30,698 nucleotides of DNA from UBA920 sp964424635 (GTDB taxonomy: Bacteria > Patescibacteriota > Doudnabacteria > UBA920). The number at the start of each line of letters is the position of its first letter. Position 1 is the first letter of the stretch. The position numbers were made by a program, and so were the translations under genes. Below the pieces are notes generated by a model, which did not search any database, was not told where the DNA came from, and was given only the letters and a program-made list of their open reading frames with translations. The stretch lies in contig CAYRJC010000005.1 in NCBI GenBank assembly GCA_964424635.1, forward strand, positions 1-30,698, read 5' to 3'. Below, piece after piece: positions 16,503 through 24,617 of the stretch.

Positions 16503-17720
16503 ATGAAAATAAATTCTAAGCAATCTGCACAAATTGAAGAGTTGTTAACGCGTTCTATTGATTCAATTTATCCAACTAAAAAATCATTTAAAGATATTTT
16601 AATTTCCGGAAAAAAATTAACGATTTATGTTGGTATTGATGCTACAGCAGATTATGTTCATTTGGGCCACTCTACAAATTATCTATTATTAGAACGTCTT
16701 CATCAGCTAGGCCATAAGATTATTGTTTTGGTCGGAGATTTTACAGCGATGATCGGTGATCCTACCGATAAAACTTCTGCACGTGTTCGTTTGACTAAAA
16801 AAGAGGTTTTGAATAATTTAAAAACATTTAAAACTCAAATTGGAAAAATCCTTAATTTTAATGACAAAAAAAATCCAATTCAATTTAAATTTAACAGTCA
16901 GTGGTTATCAAAATTATCTTTTGAAGAATTAGCAGAGCTCGCGGCAAATTTTACTGTGCAGCAAATGTTGGAAAGAGATATGTTTGAAAAAAGGATAAAA
17001 GAAAACAAGCCTTTGTATGTTCACGAATTTTTTTATCCCTTAATGCAAGGTTATGATTCGGTTGCTTTGAAGGTAGATGTAGAAATTGGAGGAACTGATC
17101 AAACTTTTAATATGTTAGCTGGGCGCACTTTGGCAAAGAGGTATTTGAATAAGGAAAAATTTGTTATTACTACTACTTTGCTTACCAATCCTGTTACAGG
17201 AGAAAAAATGATGAGTAAAAGTTTGGGAACAGGTATAGGTTTGAATGAATCTCCAGAAAATATGTTTGGGAAAGTTATGACTCTCCCTGATGAAGGAATG
17301 ATTCAAGTTTTTATAGATTGTACTAGACTTAGTATCGATGAAATCGAATCTAAGCAAAAATTGTTAACTAAAGGTGAAAATCCTCGGACTATAAAAATGC
17401 AACTGGCTCATGAGATTGTAAAAATGTATCATGGAGAAAATTTAGCAGACTTGGCTCAAGAAAAATTTGTTAAGCAGTTTAGCAATAAGGAATTACCAGA
17501 AGAGATTAAAGAAGTATCTATTAAGCCCGGAGATTATATTACAGTAGATCTATTAGTTAAGTTTGGTTTTGCTGGTAGTAAAGGAGAAGCTCGGAGATTA
17601 TTACAACAAAATGGTGTTAAGATAAATCAAAAGACATTTAATGAAGCTTCTATAAAGATAGAGAAAAAAAATAACCTGATTCTACAGGTTGGTAAGCGAA
17701 ACTTTATTAAGATTAAATAA
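16503..17720 (+). CDS. tyrS: Tyrosyl-tRNA synthetase
   Basis: Class I synthetase that charges tRNA-Tyr. In 405 residues it shows the HIGH-type motif HLGHS (53-57), the tyrosine-binding region GGTDQTFNMLAGR, the KMSKS-type motif KMMSKSLG (about 237-244) and a C-terminal S4 RNA-binding domain (FAGSKGEARRLLQQNGVKINQK). No T-box leader is present: the predicted start near 16466 leaves about 37 nt before the ATG. A strong hairpin terminator follows the stop. Confidence 0.96.
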   Translation: MKINSKQSAQIEELLTRSIDSIYPTKKSFKDILISGKKLTIYVGIDATADYVHLGHSTNYLLLERLHQLGHKIIVLVGDFTAMIGDPTDKTSARVRLTKKEVLNNLKTFKTQIGKILNFNDKKNPIQFKFNSQWLSKLSFEELAELAANFTVQQMLERDMFEKRIKENKPLYVHEFFYPLMQGYDSVALKVDVEIGGTDQTFNMLAGRTLAKRYLNKEKFVITTTLLTNPVTGEKMMSKSLGTGIGLNESPENMFGKVMTLPDEGMIQVFIDCTRLSIDEIESKQKLLTKGENPRTIKMQLAHEIVKMYHGENLADLAQEKFVKQFSNKELPEEIKEVSIKPGDYITVDLLVKFGFAGSKGEARRLLQQNGVKINQKTFNEASIKIEKKNNLILQVGKRNFIKIK

Positions 17721-17721
17721 T

Positions 17722-17757
17722 AAAATAAAACCCCCAATAAATTGAGGGTTTTATTTT
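17722..17757. terminator. Bidirectional terminator between tyrS and the acidic small protein gene
   Basis: Perfect 12-bp stem AAAATAAAACCC (17722-17733) with GGGTTTTATTTT (17746-17757). It overlaps the stop codon of the minus-strand gene. Confidence 0.8.
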
Positions 17758-17914
17758 ACATTTCAGATGGAGCTTCTTCGTGAGTAGCTTCTTCTTCGTG
17801 TTGTGTTTCGTCAGCGCTGTCTGTCATTTCGTCAGAAGCAGCTGGCATGTTTGTGTCGTCAGAAGCAGCTGGCATTGCAGCAGCGTCGTCTGTCATTTCG
17901 TCATCTAAGAACAT
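17756..17914 (-). CDS. Tiny acidic repeat protein, function unknown
   Basis: 52-residue protein, nearly one third Asp/Glu, with two MPAASD repeats and an EMTD repeat, ending in a His/Glu-rich tail. The frame is open 23 codons further up, but the ATG at 17914 is preceded by AAGGAGA at 8-9 nt spacing, one of the few real Shine-Dalgarno sequences in the window, and the upstream part then becomes 5' leader. No membrane segment or signal peptide is visible. It is the last gene on the minus strand after ruvC, separated by a terminator-like hairpin. Low-complexity composition could partly imitate coding, but the repeat structure and RBS support a real gene. Confidence 0.6.
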   Translation of the reverse strand: MFLDDEMTDDAAAMPAASDDTNMPAASDEMTDSADETQHEEEATHEEAPSEM

Positions 17915-17965
17915 TTGATGCTCTCCTTGCTTGGCACAAAAATAATTTTGCACAAAGTTGTTAGT

Positions 17966-17992
17966 GATAAAAACGCAGTCCAAAAAAGACTG
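17966..17992 (-). terminator. Possible terminator after ruvC
   Basis: On the minus strand CAGTC, 7-nt T-rich loop, GACTG, then CGTTTTTAT. It lies in the 122-nt gap between ruvC and the acidic protein gene. Confidence 0.4.
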
Positions 17993-18036
17993 AACTGTGT
18001 CTGCATAATAACACGGAGAATATTTTTTGTCTAGTG

Positions 18037-18525
18037 CTATTTTGTATTTTTTCGTACATTAGACCACGCAGTGCATAATGCAATAGCTAAGGCATCGGCT
18101 GCATCATCTGGTTTCGGTATCCTTTTAAGATTAAAAGTTTGTTTAATCATAAATTGAACCTGTTTTTTGTCAGCTTTACCATAACCACATAAAATATTTT
18201 TTACTTGAAGCGGAGTAAACTCAGAAGTATCTATATCATGATTCGCCGCAGTAAGCATGATTACCCCTCTTGCTTGACTGACGGTCATGGCTGTTTTTTG
18301 ATTAGTCGTAAAAAAAAGTTTTTCAACCCCGATTAGTTGAGGTTGATATTTTTTTATCAAAAAATTTAAATCGTCAAAAAGAATTTTTAAGCGTTTTTGG
18401 TCAGAATCAGTTTTTGGGGTAGAAATAACCCCAAATTCTAATATTTCGTATTCAGATTTTTCGTTTTGTTTTATGATTCCAAAACCCGTGGTTGCAGTTC
18501 CGGGATCGATTCCTAAAATAACCAT
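18037..18525 (-). CDS. ruvC: Crossover junction endodeoxyribonuclease RuvC
   Basis: Resolves Holliday junctions by paired symmetric cuts. The 162 residues keep the acidic catalytic set: Asp7 in GIDPGTATTGFG, the Glu in LIGVEKLFFTTNQKTAM, and the Asp residues of DDAADALAIALC. QARGVIM and VKNILCGYGKADKKQVQFM are also typical. The gene lies 15 nt after yebC, the usual pairing, although here ruvA and ruvB are not adjacent. No Shine-Dalgarno. Confidence 0.95.
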   Translation of the reverse strand: MVILGIDPGTATTGFGIIKQNEKSEYEILEFGVISTPKTDSDQKRLKILFDDLNFLIKKYQPQLIGVEKLFFTTNQKTAMTVSQARGVIMLTAANHDIDTSEFTPLQVKNILCGYGKADKKQVQFMIKQTFNLKRIPKPDDAADALAIALCTAWSNVRKNTK

Positions 18526-18540
18526 TTTTAAAATTTGATT

Positions 18541-19284
18541 TTAATTAATAGATGTAAATACAGAGACTACATCCTCATCGTTTTGTAATTGCTCAACTAA
18601 GTTGTTGATATCCTCTTCTTGCTCTGTTGTTATGGTAGTTAAGTTGGTAGCTCGTCTGATTATTTCGCTGGATGTAATATTTGCTCCAATTGCTTTCAGG
18701 CTATTGGTAACTTGCTCTAAGTCTGTTGGGTTTGTGGTGATGATAAGACCATGTTCTGATTCTTCTATGTCTTTAGCGTTATTTTCTATGGCTAATAATT
18801 CTAATTGATTGATATGGTCTGTTGTATTTTTATTATCGCTCTCTCTTTTCCTTGTTATCATTATTTGCCCAACAGTTTCGAATTGCCAACTGGTAGAACC
18901 CATAGCCCCTAGAGATCCTCCATTCTTGGAAAGAATATGCTTAACGCTTTGAACGGTCCTATTGGTGTTATCAGTAGCTGCTTCTATTATCAATGCTACT
19001 CCATAAGGGCCATATCCTTCGTATATTATTTCTTCTATTGCTGGACCTCCTCCTTGGCCGAGCCCTTTTTTGATAGCGCGTTCTATGTTGTCGTTGGGTA
19101 GACTAGCTGCTTTAGCTTTATCAATTTCTACTCGAAGCTTGAAGTTTAAATTTGGATCGCCGTTATTTCCTTCTCTTGCAGCAATAGAAATTTTTTTTGA
19201 TAACTTTGAAAATAGCGCCGCTCTTTTTGAGTCTGCTGCACCTTTTGATCTTTTTATAGTTGACCATTTAGAATGTCCGCTCAT
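18541..19284 (-). CDS. yebC: YebC/PmpR-family protein
   Basis: Cytoplasmic protein of the TACO1/YebC family, linked to transcription control and to translation of difficult proline stretches. The 247 residues start with the signature MSGHSKWSTIKRSKGAADSK and include DKAKAASLPNDNIERAIKKG and EGYGPYGVALIIEAATDN, all diagnostic. The length is normal. The ATG is 1 nt after the rsmI stop and ruvC follows after 15 nt, forming a conserved yebC-ruvC pair. Confidence 0.96.
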   Translation of the reverse strand: MSGHSKWSTIKRSKGAADSKRAALFSKLSKKISIAAREGNNGDPNLNFKLRVEIDKAKAASLPNDNIERAIKKGLGQGGGPAIEEIIYEGYGPYGVALIIEAATDNTNRTVQSVKHILSKNGGSLGAMGSTSWQFETVGQIMITRKRESDNKNTTDHINQLELLAIENNAKDIEESEHGLIITTNPTDLEQVTNSLKAIGANITSSEIIRRATNLTTITTEQEEDINNLVEQLQNDEDVVSVFTSIN

Positions 19285-19285
19285 T

Positions 19286-19951
19286 TTATTTAAAAGAAAT
19301 AACCATAGTTATTTCACCTTTAATACTTGATTTAGCTTTGAGCTGTTCTTCTATTTGCTTAGCTGTACCTGAAATATATTCTTCATGTAATTTAGTTAGC
19401 TCTCTGGCAATCACTATTTTCGCTTCTGGAAAGTTTTTTTGTAAAGTACCGATAGTTTTACTTATTCGCTGCGGAGACTCATAGGCAATCAAAGTAGCTT
19501 CACTTTCTTTGCTTTCTGTAACTAATCTAATTAATTTTGGTTCAGTCTTTGGTAAGAATCCTACAAATATAAATTTATCTGTTGGAAGCCCTGATCCAAC
19601 CAAAGCAGTAATTGCTGCGGTTGGTCCTGGTAGAGATATAATTTCTAGTTTTTGTTCTCTCGCTGCTCTAATTATTCTGAATCCAGGATCAGAAATTCCT
19701 GGTGTTCCCGCATCACTAACTAAGCAAGCGGTTTGGTTTTGTAATCGGTTAATAATCTTATCTATTACCTTCAATTCATTATGGTCCGCAAATTGAACCA
19801 CCTCTTTTTTAGGAAGTTTTAAAAGTTGTAATAATTTATGAGTTTGGCTGGGATTTTCGGCAATAATAAAATCACATGCCTGGAGGGCATGTTGAGCGCG
19901 CTGTGTAATGTCCTCTAAGTTTCCGAGTGGGGTCGGTACTATGTATAACAT
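19286..19951 (-). CDS. rsmI: 16S rRNA (cytidine-1402-2'-O)-methyltransferase RsmI
   Basis: SAM-dependent methyltransferase of the tetrapyrrole-methylase fold that modifies C1402 in the ribosomal P site. At 221 residues it is the short form lacking the C-terminal extension. Motifs: IVPTPLGNLEDITQRA (residues 4-19), CLVSDAGTPGISDPGF, SLPGPTAAITALVGSGLPTDKFIFVGFLP, ESPQRISKT and VIARELTKLHEE. It starts 21 nt after the small acidic protein gene. Confidence 0.95.
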   Translation of the reverse strand: MLYIVPTPLGNLEDITQRAQHALQACDFIIAENPSQTHKLLQLLKLPKKEVVQFADHNELKVIDKIINRLQNQTACLVSDAGTPGISDPGFRIIRAAREQKLEIISLPGPTAAITALVGSGLPTDKFIFVGFLPKTEPKLIRLVTESKESEATLIAYESPQRISKTIGTLQKNFPEAKIVIARELTKLHEEYISGTAKQIEEQLKAKSSIKGEITMVISFK

Positions 19952-19972
19952 GCGATTTTATAAAGAATTAAA

Positions 19973-20242
19973 TTAATCTTTTAGTTCTAATCCAAACATT
20001 TCTTCGATAAGATCATATTCGATTTTAAGTCTTTCTCTTTCGTCTTCTAAAGTGTCTTTTGCATCATCGGCTGCATCTGGATATTGGTCTTGAATCTGTT
20101 TTAATTCTTCGTCTATTTCTTGAAGTTTTTCATAAGCTTGATCTTCGGTTTCTGGAGCGGTCAGTAACCAGTCTTCGTATGATATATCTAACTTTTGTTG
20201 GTATTTATCTTCGAATAAGCTTTGTAATTTTTCTGGATCCAT
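19973..20242 (-). CDS. Small acidic helical protein, function unknown
   Basis: 89-residue acidic protein. Residues about 33-80 are strongly helical with coiled-coil-like spacing (EKLQEIDEELKQIQDQY, DTLEDERERLKIEYDLIEEM). There is no signal or membrane segment. It is the first protein gene behind tRNA-Ile and the predicted promoter at 20372-20400, in one direction with rsmI, yebC and ruvC. I do not recognise a family. Confidence 0.7.
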   Translation of the reverse strand: MDPEKLQSLFEDKYQQKLDISYEDWLLTAPETEDQAYEKLQEIDEELKQIQDQYPDAADDAKDTLEDERERLKIEYDLIEEMFGLELKD

Positions 20243-20259
20243 TTTTAAAATTTAATTTG

Positions 20260-20336
20260 TGGTGGGCGTGCATGGACTTGAACCATGGACCACCAAGGTA
20301 TAAGCTTGGCGCTCTAACCAACTGAGCTACACGCCC
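20260..20336 (-). tRNA. tRNA-Ile(UAU), CCA encoded
   Basis: Complete cloverleaf of 77 nt including CCA. Acceptor GGGCGTG/CACGCCC, D arm GCTC/GAGC, anticodon stem CCAAG/CTTGG, loop CTTATAC with anticodon TAT, variable loop of 5 nt, T stem CATGG/CCATG with TTCAAGT, discriminator A and genomic CCA. Most bacteria read AUA with a CAU anticodon converted by TilS; this tRNA carries a plain UAU. A good promoter lies about 35 nt upstream and the protein genes downstream are on the same strand. Confidence 0.95.
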
Positions 20337-20371
20337 TTGTATTGCTAAATATGATCAACAAATACCTATAT

Positions 20372-20400
20372 ATTATAGAGAAGAAAAATGTACTCAGCAA
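20372..20400 (-). promoter_or_regulatory. Promoter for tRNA-Ile and the rsmI-yebC-ruvC operon
   Basis: On the minus strand TTGCTG (20400-20395), 17-nt spacer, TATAAT (20377-20372). Confidence 0.7.
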
Positions 20401-20483
20401 TAGTAGCTAATATTTACTTTAAATTGACCGTATAATCGTTCTATGATAATTTAATGAGTAAATTATAGGAGGAAATTATAAAT

Positions 20484-21701
20484 ATGAATGGAAGGTATTT
20501 GAATGACGCTTTGTATGGACATAATATCTATATCTCAAGGAATATAGAGCCATTATTTTATACAGAGCTGGCAAGTAGGGCTAGAGATATCACCATGGGA
20601 ACGGTTCCAAACTACTTTCGAGTTAATGGTCATTTACAAAGCCGTTTTAATCATGGGGTTGGAGTTATGCACTTAGCTAAACAAGTAATTGAGGCTAATA
20701 AGTCCTTGGATGATCATTCGAAAAATTTGATTATGGTTTCAGGATTGATGCATGATTGGGGTAATTCCGCACTTGCTCATTTGATTGAACGTTTAATGAA
20801 GGTTGTTATTTCTGAAGATGGAGAAAGTTATTTGCGAGTATTGTTGGATAGTCAAATAGGTAAAAGCACAAAAGAAATTCTTCGGAATAATTTGGGGTTA
20901 TCTTGTGATGATGTGGTAGATATGGTTACAGGAAATAAAAAACCATTTTCTAATATTGTTCATGGAGATATGGATGTAGATAATCTTGATAATATACTTA
21001 GACATTTATCTAGCACTGGCAGGTTAAAGTCTGAAGATAAGAATGTTGGATTAGGTATTGCCCCGTGCTTTTATTGGGATGATAGTCGCTGGTGTTTGAA
21101 AGATTACGACATTGGTTCGGAAAAAAAATTACCACAGCTAATTTTATCTTGGAAAAGATTAAGAAGAGAGGTTTATGAAGATATTTCTAGTGCTCCTCAT
21201 TTAGTAGTGGCTACGATGTTGTTTTCTGCTGCATGGCAAGCTCATGAAAAGGGTCTGTTTAAGCCGGAACATTTTTTGTATAGTGATTCTCAAATGCTTC
21301 GCTTGCTTGATAAGTTTAGCCCTGTAATTATGGAGAAGATTTGGAAATGGCAGTGGTTTGATCAAAAGGTAAACCATAAAACTACCACTCCCTCTCCTCG
21401 TCTAAAAGCTTTTGCTGACAATTTTGAATCGCGAATGAATTTGGCTTACCGATTAGCCACCAAACTTAAGATTGATATAAATGAGTTAACAGTATTTGTT
21501 GGAAATGACCGTATGGAGCGAGTGATAAATCTCCCTGTTTGGAACGAAGGTGTTACTGTAGAAGATTGGCTCGTTAATTATTCAGGTGATACTATAATAA
21601 CTAATCCAGTTACTTACAGAGTCCAGGTAAATATTGATCCTGCTGTTGACTTACCAAATAAATACCTTATAAATGAATTTGTAGAACAAGAAATTCTATA
21701 A
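20484..21701 (+). CDS. HD-domain phosphohydrolase (dGTPase/SAMHD1-like)
   Basis: 405-residue protein with an HD domain ordered as in deoxynucleotide triphosphohydrolases: His57 in SRFNHGVGVMHLAKQ, His90-Asp91 in SGLMHDWGNSALAHLIE, and a distal Asp in HGDMDVDNLDNILRHL (about 160-175). In the usual HDxGHxPFxH motif the first following His is replaced by Asn94 while His99 is kept, so activity or substrate may differ. The C-terminal half is unfamiliar. The start has a clear AGGAGG 10-12 nt upstream, unlike nearly all core genes here. It stands alone between the tRNA-Ile operon and gyrA. The substrate cannot be named; dNTP or another nucleotide is an inference from the fold. Confidence 0.78.
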   Translation: MNGRYLNDALYGHNIYISRNIEPLFYTELASRARDITMGTVPNYFRVNGHLQSRFNHGVGVMHLAKQVIEANKSLDDHSKNLIMVSGLMHDWGNSALAHLIERLMKVVISEDGESYLRVLLDSQIGKSTKEILRNNLGLSCDDVVDMVTGNKKPFSNIVHGDMDVDNLDNILRHLSSTGRLKSEDKNVGLGIAPCFYWDDSRWCLKDYDIGSEKKLPQLILSWKRLRREVYEDISSAPHLVVATMLFSAAWQAHEKGLFKPEHFLYSDSQMLRLLDKFSPVIMEKIWKWQWFDQKVNHKTTTPSPRLKAFADNFESRMNLAYRLATKLKIDINELTVFVGNDRMERVINLPVWNEGVTVEDWLVNYSGDTIITNPVTYRVQVNIDPAVDLPNKYLINEFVEQEIL

Positions 21702-21706
21702 ACTAA

Positions 21707-21740
21707 AACCGCATTGTTGTTTAAACAATGCGGTTGTTTT
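21707..21740 (+). terminator. Rho-independent terminator of the HD-domain gene
   Basis: Perfect 12-bp stem AACCGCATTGTT (21707-21718) with AACAATGCGGTT (21724-21735), then GTTTT. Confidence 0.88.
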
Positions 21741-21749
21741 AATAATATA

Positions 21750-21853
21750 AAAAGAAGAGGTATTACTTTAAGCGTAACTTATCGCCCAGTAACCATTCGC
21801 GAAGCGAATGAGTTACGTAGCGATACTGGAGCGTAAGTAATACCTCTTCTTTT
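21750..21853. repeat. Long palindromic element, copy 2 (inverted relative to copy 1)
   Basis: 104 nt with a perfect 19-bp outer stem (21750-21768 with 21835-21853). The ~80-nt core from ATTACTT to AAGTAAT matches the reverse complement of copy 1 except at two positions, and these two changes are partners in the same base pair (G-C in copy 1, A-T here). The outermost 10 bp differ from copy 1, yet both arms changed together. It lies between the convergent HD gene and gyrA, 10 nt from the gyrA stop. Confidence 0.9.
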
Positions 21854-21863
21854 GTCTTATTCT

Positions 21864-24353
21864 TTAAACTACTGCTGCGCTAGCAACTGTATCTCCACTA
21901 CTGAGCTTCATTACTCGTACTCCTTGAGTAGCTCGACCAAGTGTAGAAATTGTTTTTAGTGGTGTGCGGATGGTTTGACCTTGTTTAGAGATTAACAATA
22001 AATCTTTATCTTCATCAGATTTATCTAAGATACACATAGAAACGATTTTTCCAGTTTTTTCAGTAATCTTTACGGTTTTGATTCCGCTACCGGATCGTTT
22101 TTGAACTTTATAATCTTTAATAGGAGTCTTTTTTCCTAAACCGTGTTCTGTAATTACTAATACTTCTCTGCCTTGTCCTTCCATTTCTTTATTTACAATG
22201 TCCATAGAAATTACGTGATCACCTTTGCGTAAGCGAATCCCACCTACCCCACTCGCTAAGCGACCCATTGCACGGACATCCTGCTCGTTAAAGCGAATTG
22301 CTTGCCCGTCTTCTGTAGATAGCATTATTTCATCATTTCCAGTGCTGGTTTTAACCCATCTTAGTTCGTCATCGCTTTTTAGATTAATGGCAATAATTCC
22401 TGATTTGCGAACTTTGGTAAATTCATCACGGCTAACTTTTTTAATAGTTCCGTTGCGGGTTGCCATGACTAAGAATTGACCATCGCTTTTTTTAGATATA
22501 GCTAATACAGCTGTTGCGAATTCTTCTGGGGCAAGCTGCAAGAAGTTTACCAAAGCTTGGCCTTTGCTGGTTCTGGAGCTTTCTGGTAGCTCGTAGGCTT
22601 TAGTTACTAGAAGACGTCCTTTGTTGGTAAAGAATAAAATATCGTCATGAGTAGAAGCGGACATTACTGAGTCAACCACATCTTCTTCTTTAAGCGTTTG
22701 TCCGATTACACCCTTTCCACCCCGACTTTGTTGGCGATAAGTATCTGGAGATTGACGTTTGATATAGCCAGATTTAGTGGTAGATATAATTACATTGTCT
22801 TCCGGAATTAAATCTTCAGCACTAAAATCTCCGATACCTTGAACAACGATTTGGGTTCTTCGTTCGTCACCAAATTTATCCTTTAGTTCTAATACTTCTG
22901 ATTTGATTATTCCTAAGATTTTCTTTTCTGATTGTAAGATTCCTTTGAGTTCGGCAATTAACTTTAGTTTTTCTGCTAACTCATCTTCGATTTTTTTACG
23001 CTCCAAACCAGCTAAGGTTTGTAGTCTCATATCTAAGATTGCATTAGTTTGAATATCAGTAAGTTTGAATTTTTTAATCAAATTAGCATGAGCTTCAGCA
23101 CGATCTTTACTAGCCCGAATTGTTTTGATAACTGCATCGATATTATCAAGTGCAACTTTTAAACCTTCTAAGATGTGCGCACGGTCTTCAGCTCGGCGAA
23201 GTTCGTAAGCAGTACGACGTCTAACAACAACTTGGCGATGCTCAATATATTTTTCTAAAATAGTTTTTAGATTCATCACATGAGGTTCAAGCCCATCTAC
23301 TAGGGCAAGAGTGTTCATGTGGAAAGTGTCTTGAAGTTGAGTGAACTTATATAATTGATTAAGAATCTTATTAGCTAACGCACCTTTTTTCAATTCTATA
23401 ACTACTCGAACTCCGTCTTTGTCGCTTTCATCACGGACATCTTTGATTCCATCCAGCTTTTTTTCTTGCACTAACATAGCAATTTTTTCAAGCATGGTTG
23501 CTTTATTGACTCTGTATGGAATTTCGGTAATCAAAATTCTCATTGCTCCGTTATTCATTTCTTCTATTTCAGTTTTACCCCGAGCAATGATTCCACCTTT
23601 ACCAGTAGTGTAAGCTTCTTTGATTGACTTGCGGTCATAAATGATTCCACCGGTTGGGAAATCCGGACCTTTTACAATATCTGTTAGTTCATCAATAGAA
23701 ACTTCTGGATTATCAATTACAGTAGTAATCGCATCAGCGACTTCATTTAGGTTATGAGGAGGTATGTCGGTCGCCATTCCTACCGCAATACCAAGTGTTC
23801 CATTTAGTAATAAGTTGGGTAATTTTCCAGGAAGGACAACAGGTTCTTTTTCGGTCGCATCATAGTTAGGGCGAAAATCTACAGTTTCTTTTTCAATATC
23901 CTCTAGGATAGCTTCCGCGAAAGGGCTCATTTTGGCTTCGGTATAACGCATAGCAGCGGCATTGTCTCCATCCATAGAACCAAAGTTTCCTTGCCCAATC
24001 ACTAACGGATATCGCATACTAAAAGTTTGAGCCAAGTTAACCATGGTGTCATAAACTGCTATATCGCTGTGTGGATGGTATTTACCAAGAACTTCTCCAA
24101 CAACCTTTGCTGATTTAGTAGTTTTACCTCCGGAACGTAAACCCATTGAATGCATGGCATACAGAATACGGCGATGAACTGGTTTGAGTCCATCTCGAAC
24201 ATCAGGAAGCGCTCGCGCTACAATTACACTCATTGCATAATCCAAATAGGATTCTTGCATTTCTTGTTCTAGGAATCGTTGTTTGATTACTCCGAGATTG
24301 TTATCGATTGAAGCGGTTACTTCACCGCCTGAGGTTGGGATTTTTTTAGCCAT
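21864..24353 (-). CDS. gyrA: DNA gyrase subunit A
   Basis: Subunit that cuts and rejoins DNA during ATP-driven negative supercoiling. The 829 residues include the N-terminal winged helix with the quinolone-resistance region, the catalytic Tyr137 in AAMRYTEAKM, a coiled coil (about 370-490) and a beta-pinwheel C-terminal domain. A GyrA-box-like QQSRGGKG at the start of the pinwheel favours gyrase over ParC. gyrB is not in the window. It starts 5 nt after a small membrane protein gene and has no Shine-Dalgarno. The 3' end abuts palindromic element copy 2. Confidence 0.97.
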   Translation of the reverse strand: MAKKIPTSGGEVTASIDNNLGVIKQRFLEQEMQESYLDYAMSVIVARALPDVRDGLKPVHRRILYAMHSMGLRSGGKTTKSAKVVGEVLGKYHPHSDIAVYDTMVNLAQTFSMRYPLVIGQGNFGSMDGDNAAAMRYTEAKMSPFAEAILEDIEKETVDFRPNYDATEKEPVVLPGKLPNLLLNGTLGIAVGMATDIPPHNLNEVADAITTVIDNPEVSIDELTDIVKGPDFPTGGIIYDRKSIKEAYTTGKGGIIARGKTEIEEMNNGAMRILITEIPYRVNKATMLEKIAMLVQEKKLDGIKDVRDESDKDGVRVVIELKKGALANKILNQLYKFTQLQDTFHMNTLALVDGLEPHVMNLKTILEKYIEHRQVVVRRRTAYELRRAEDRAHILEGLKVALDNIDAVIKTIRASKDRAEAHANLIKKFKLTDIQTNAILDMRLQTLAGLERKKIEDELAEKLKLIAELKGILQSEKKILGIIKSEVLELKDKFGDERRTQIVVQGIGDFSAEDLIPEDNVIISTTKSGYIKRQSPDTYRQQSRGGKGVIGQTLKEEDVVDSVMSASTHDDILFFTNKGRLLVTKAYELPESSRTSKGQALVNFLQLAPEEFATAVLAISKKSDGQFLVMATRNGTIKKVSRDEFTKVRKSGIIAINLKSDDELRWVKTSTGNDEIMLSTEDGQAIRFNEQDVRAMGRLASGVGGIRLRKGDHVISMDIVNKEMEGQGREVLVITEHGLGKKTPIKDYKVQKRSGSGIKTVKITEKTGKIVSMCILDKSDEDKDLLLISKQGQTIRTPLKTISTLGRATQGVRVMKLSSGDTVASAAVV

Positions 24354-24358
24354 AGTTT

Positions 24359-24580
24359 TTATTTAGTATCATCAAATAATTTTGGGAGAGTGCCTTTGCT
24401 ACTATCTACATCAGAATTAAACTTATTAATTACATCCGTACTTTTACCGTTTCTGTCAGGAATCCCGACAATTGCCCATATAATTAAAAGAATTACTGCC
24501 GCTACTCCTACTATAATCCAGATAATTCTATTTTTATGATGTTCCGGTTTTTGACGAATGTTTTCGATTATCTTTTTCAT
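24359..24580 (-). CDS. Small single-TM protein, function unknown
   Basis: 73 residues: a basic N-terminal tail (KKIIENIRQKPEHHKNR), one membrane helix at about 19-42, and a short polar Asp/Ser/Lys-rich tail likely outside. It lies between the MBL-fold gene (37 nt upstream) and gyrA (5 nt downstream), so it is probably co-transcribed with gyrA. No recognisable family. Confidence 0.65.
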   Translation of the reverse strand: MKKIIENIRQKPEHHKNRIIWIIVGVAAVILLIIWAIVGIPDRNGKSTDVINKFNSDVDSSKGTLPKLFDDTK

Positions 24581-24617
24581 TTTTTTAATATTATTTTTTT
24601 ATAATATCGTACGAAGA

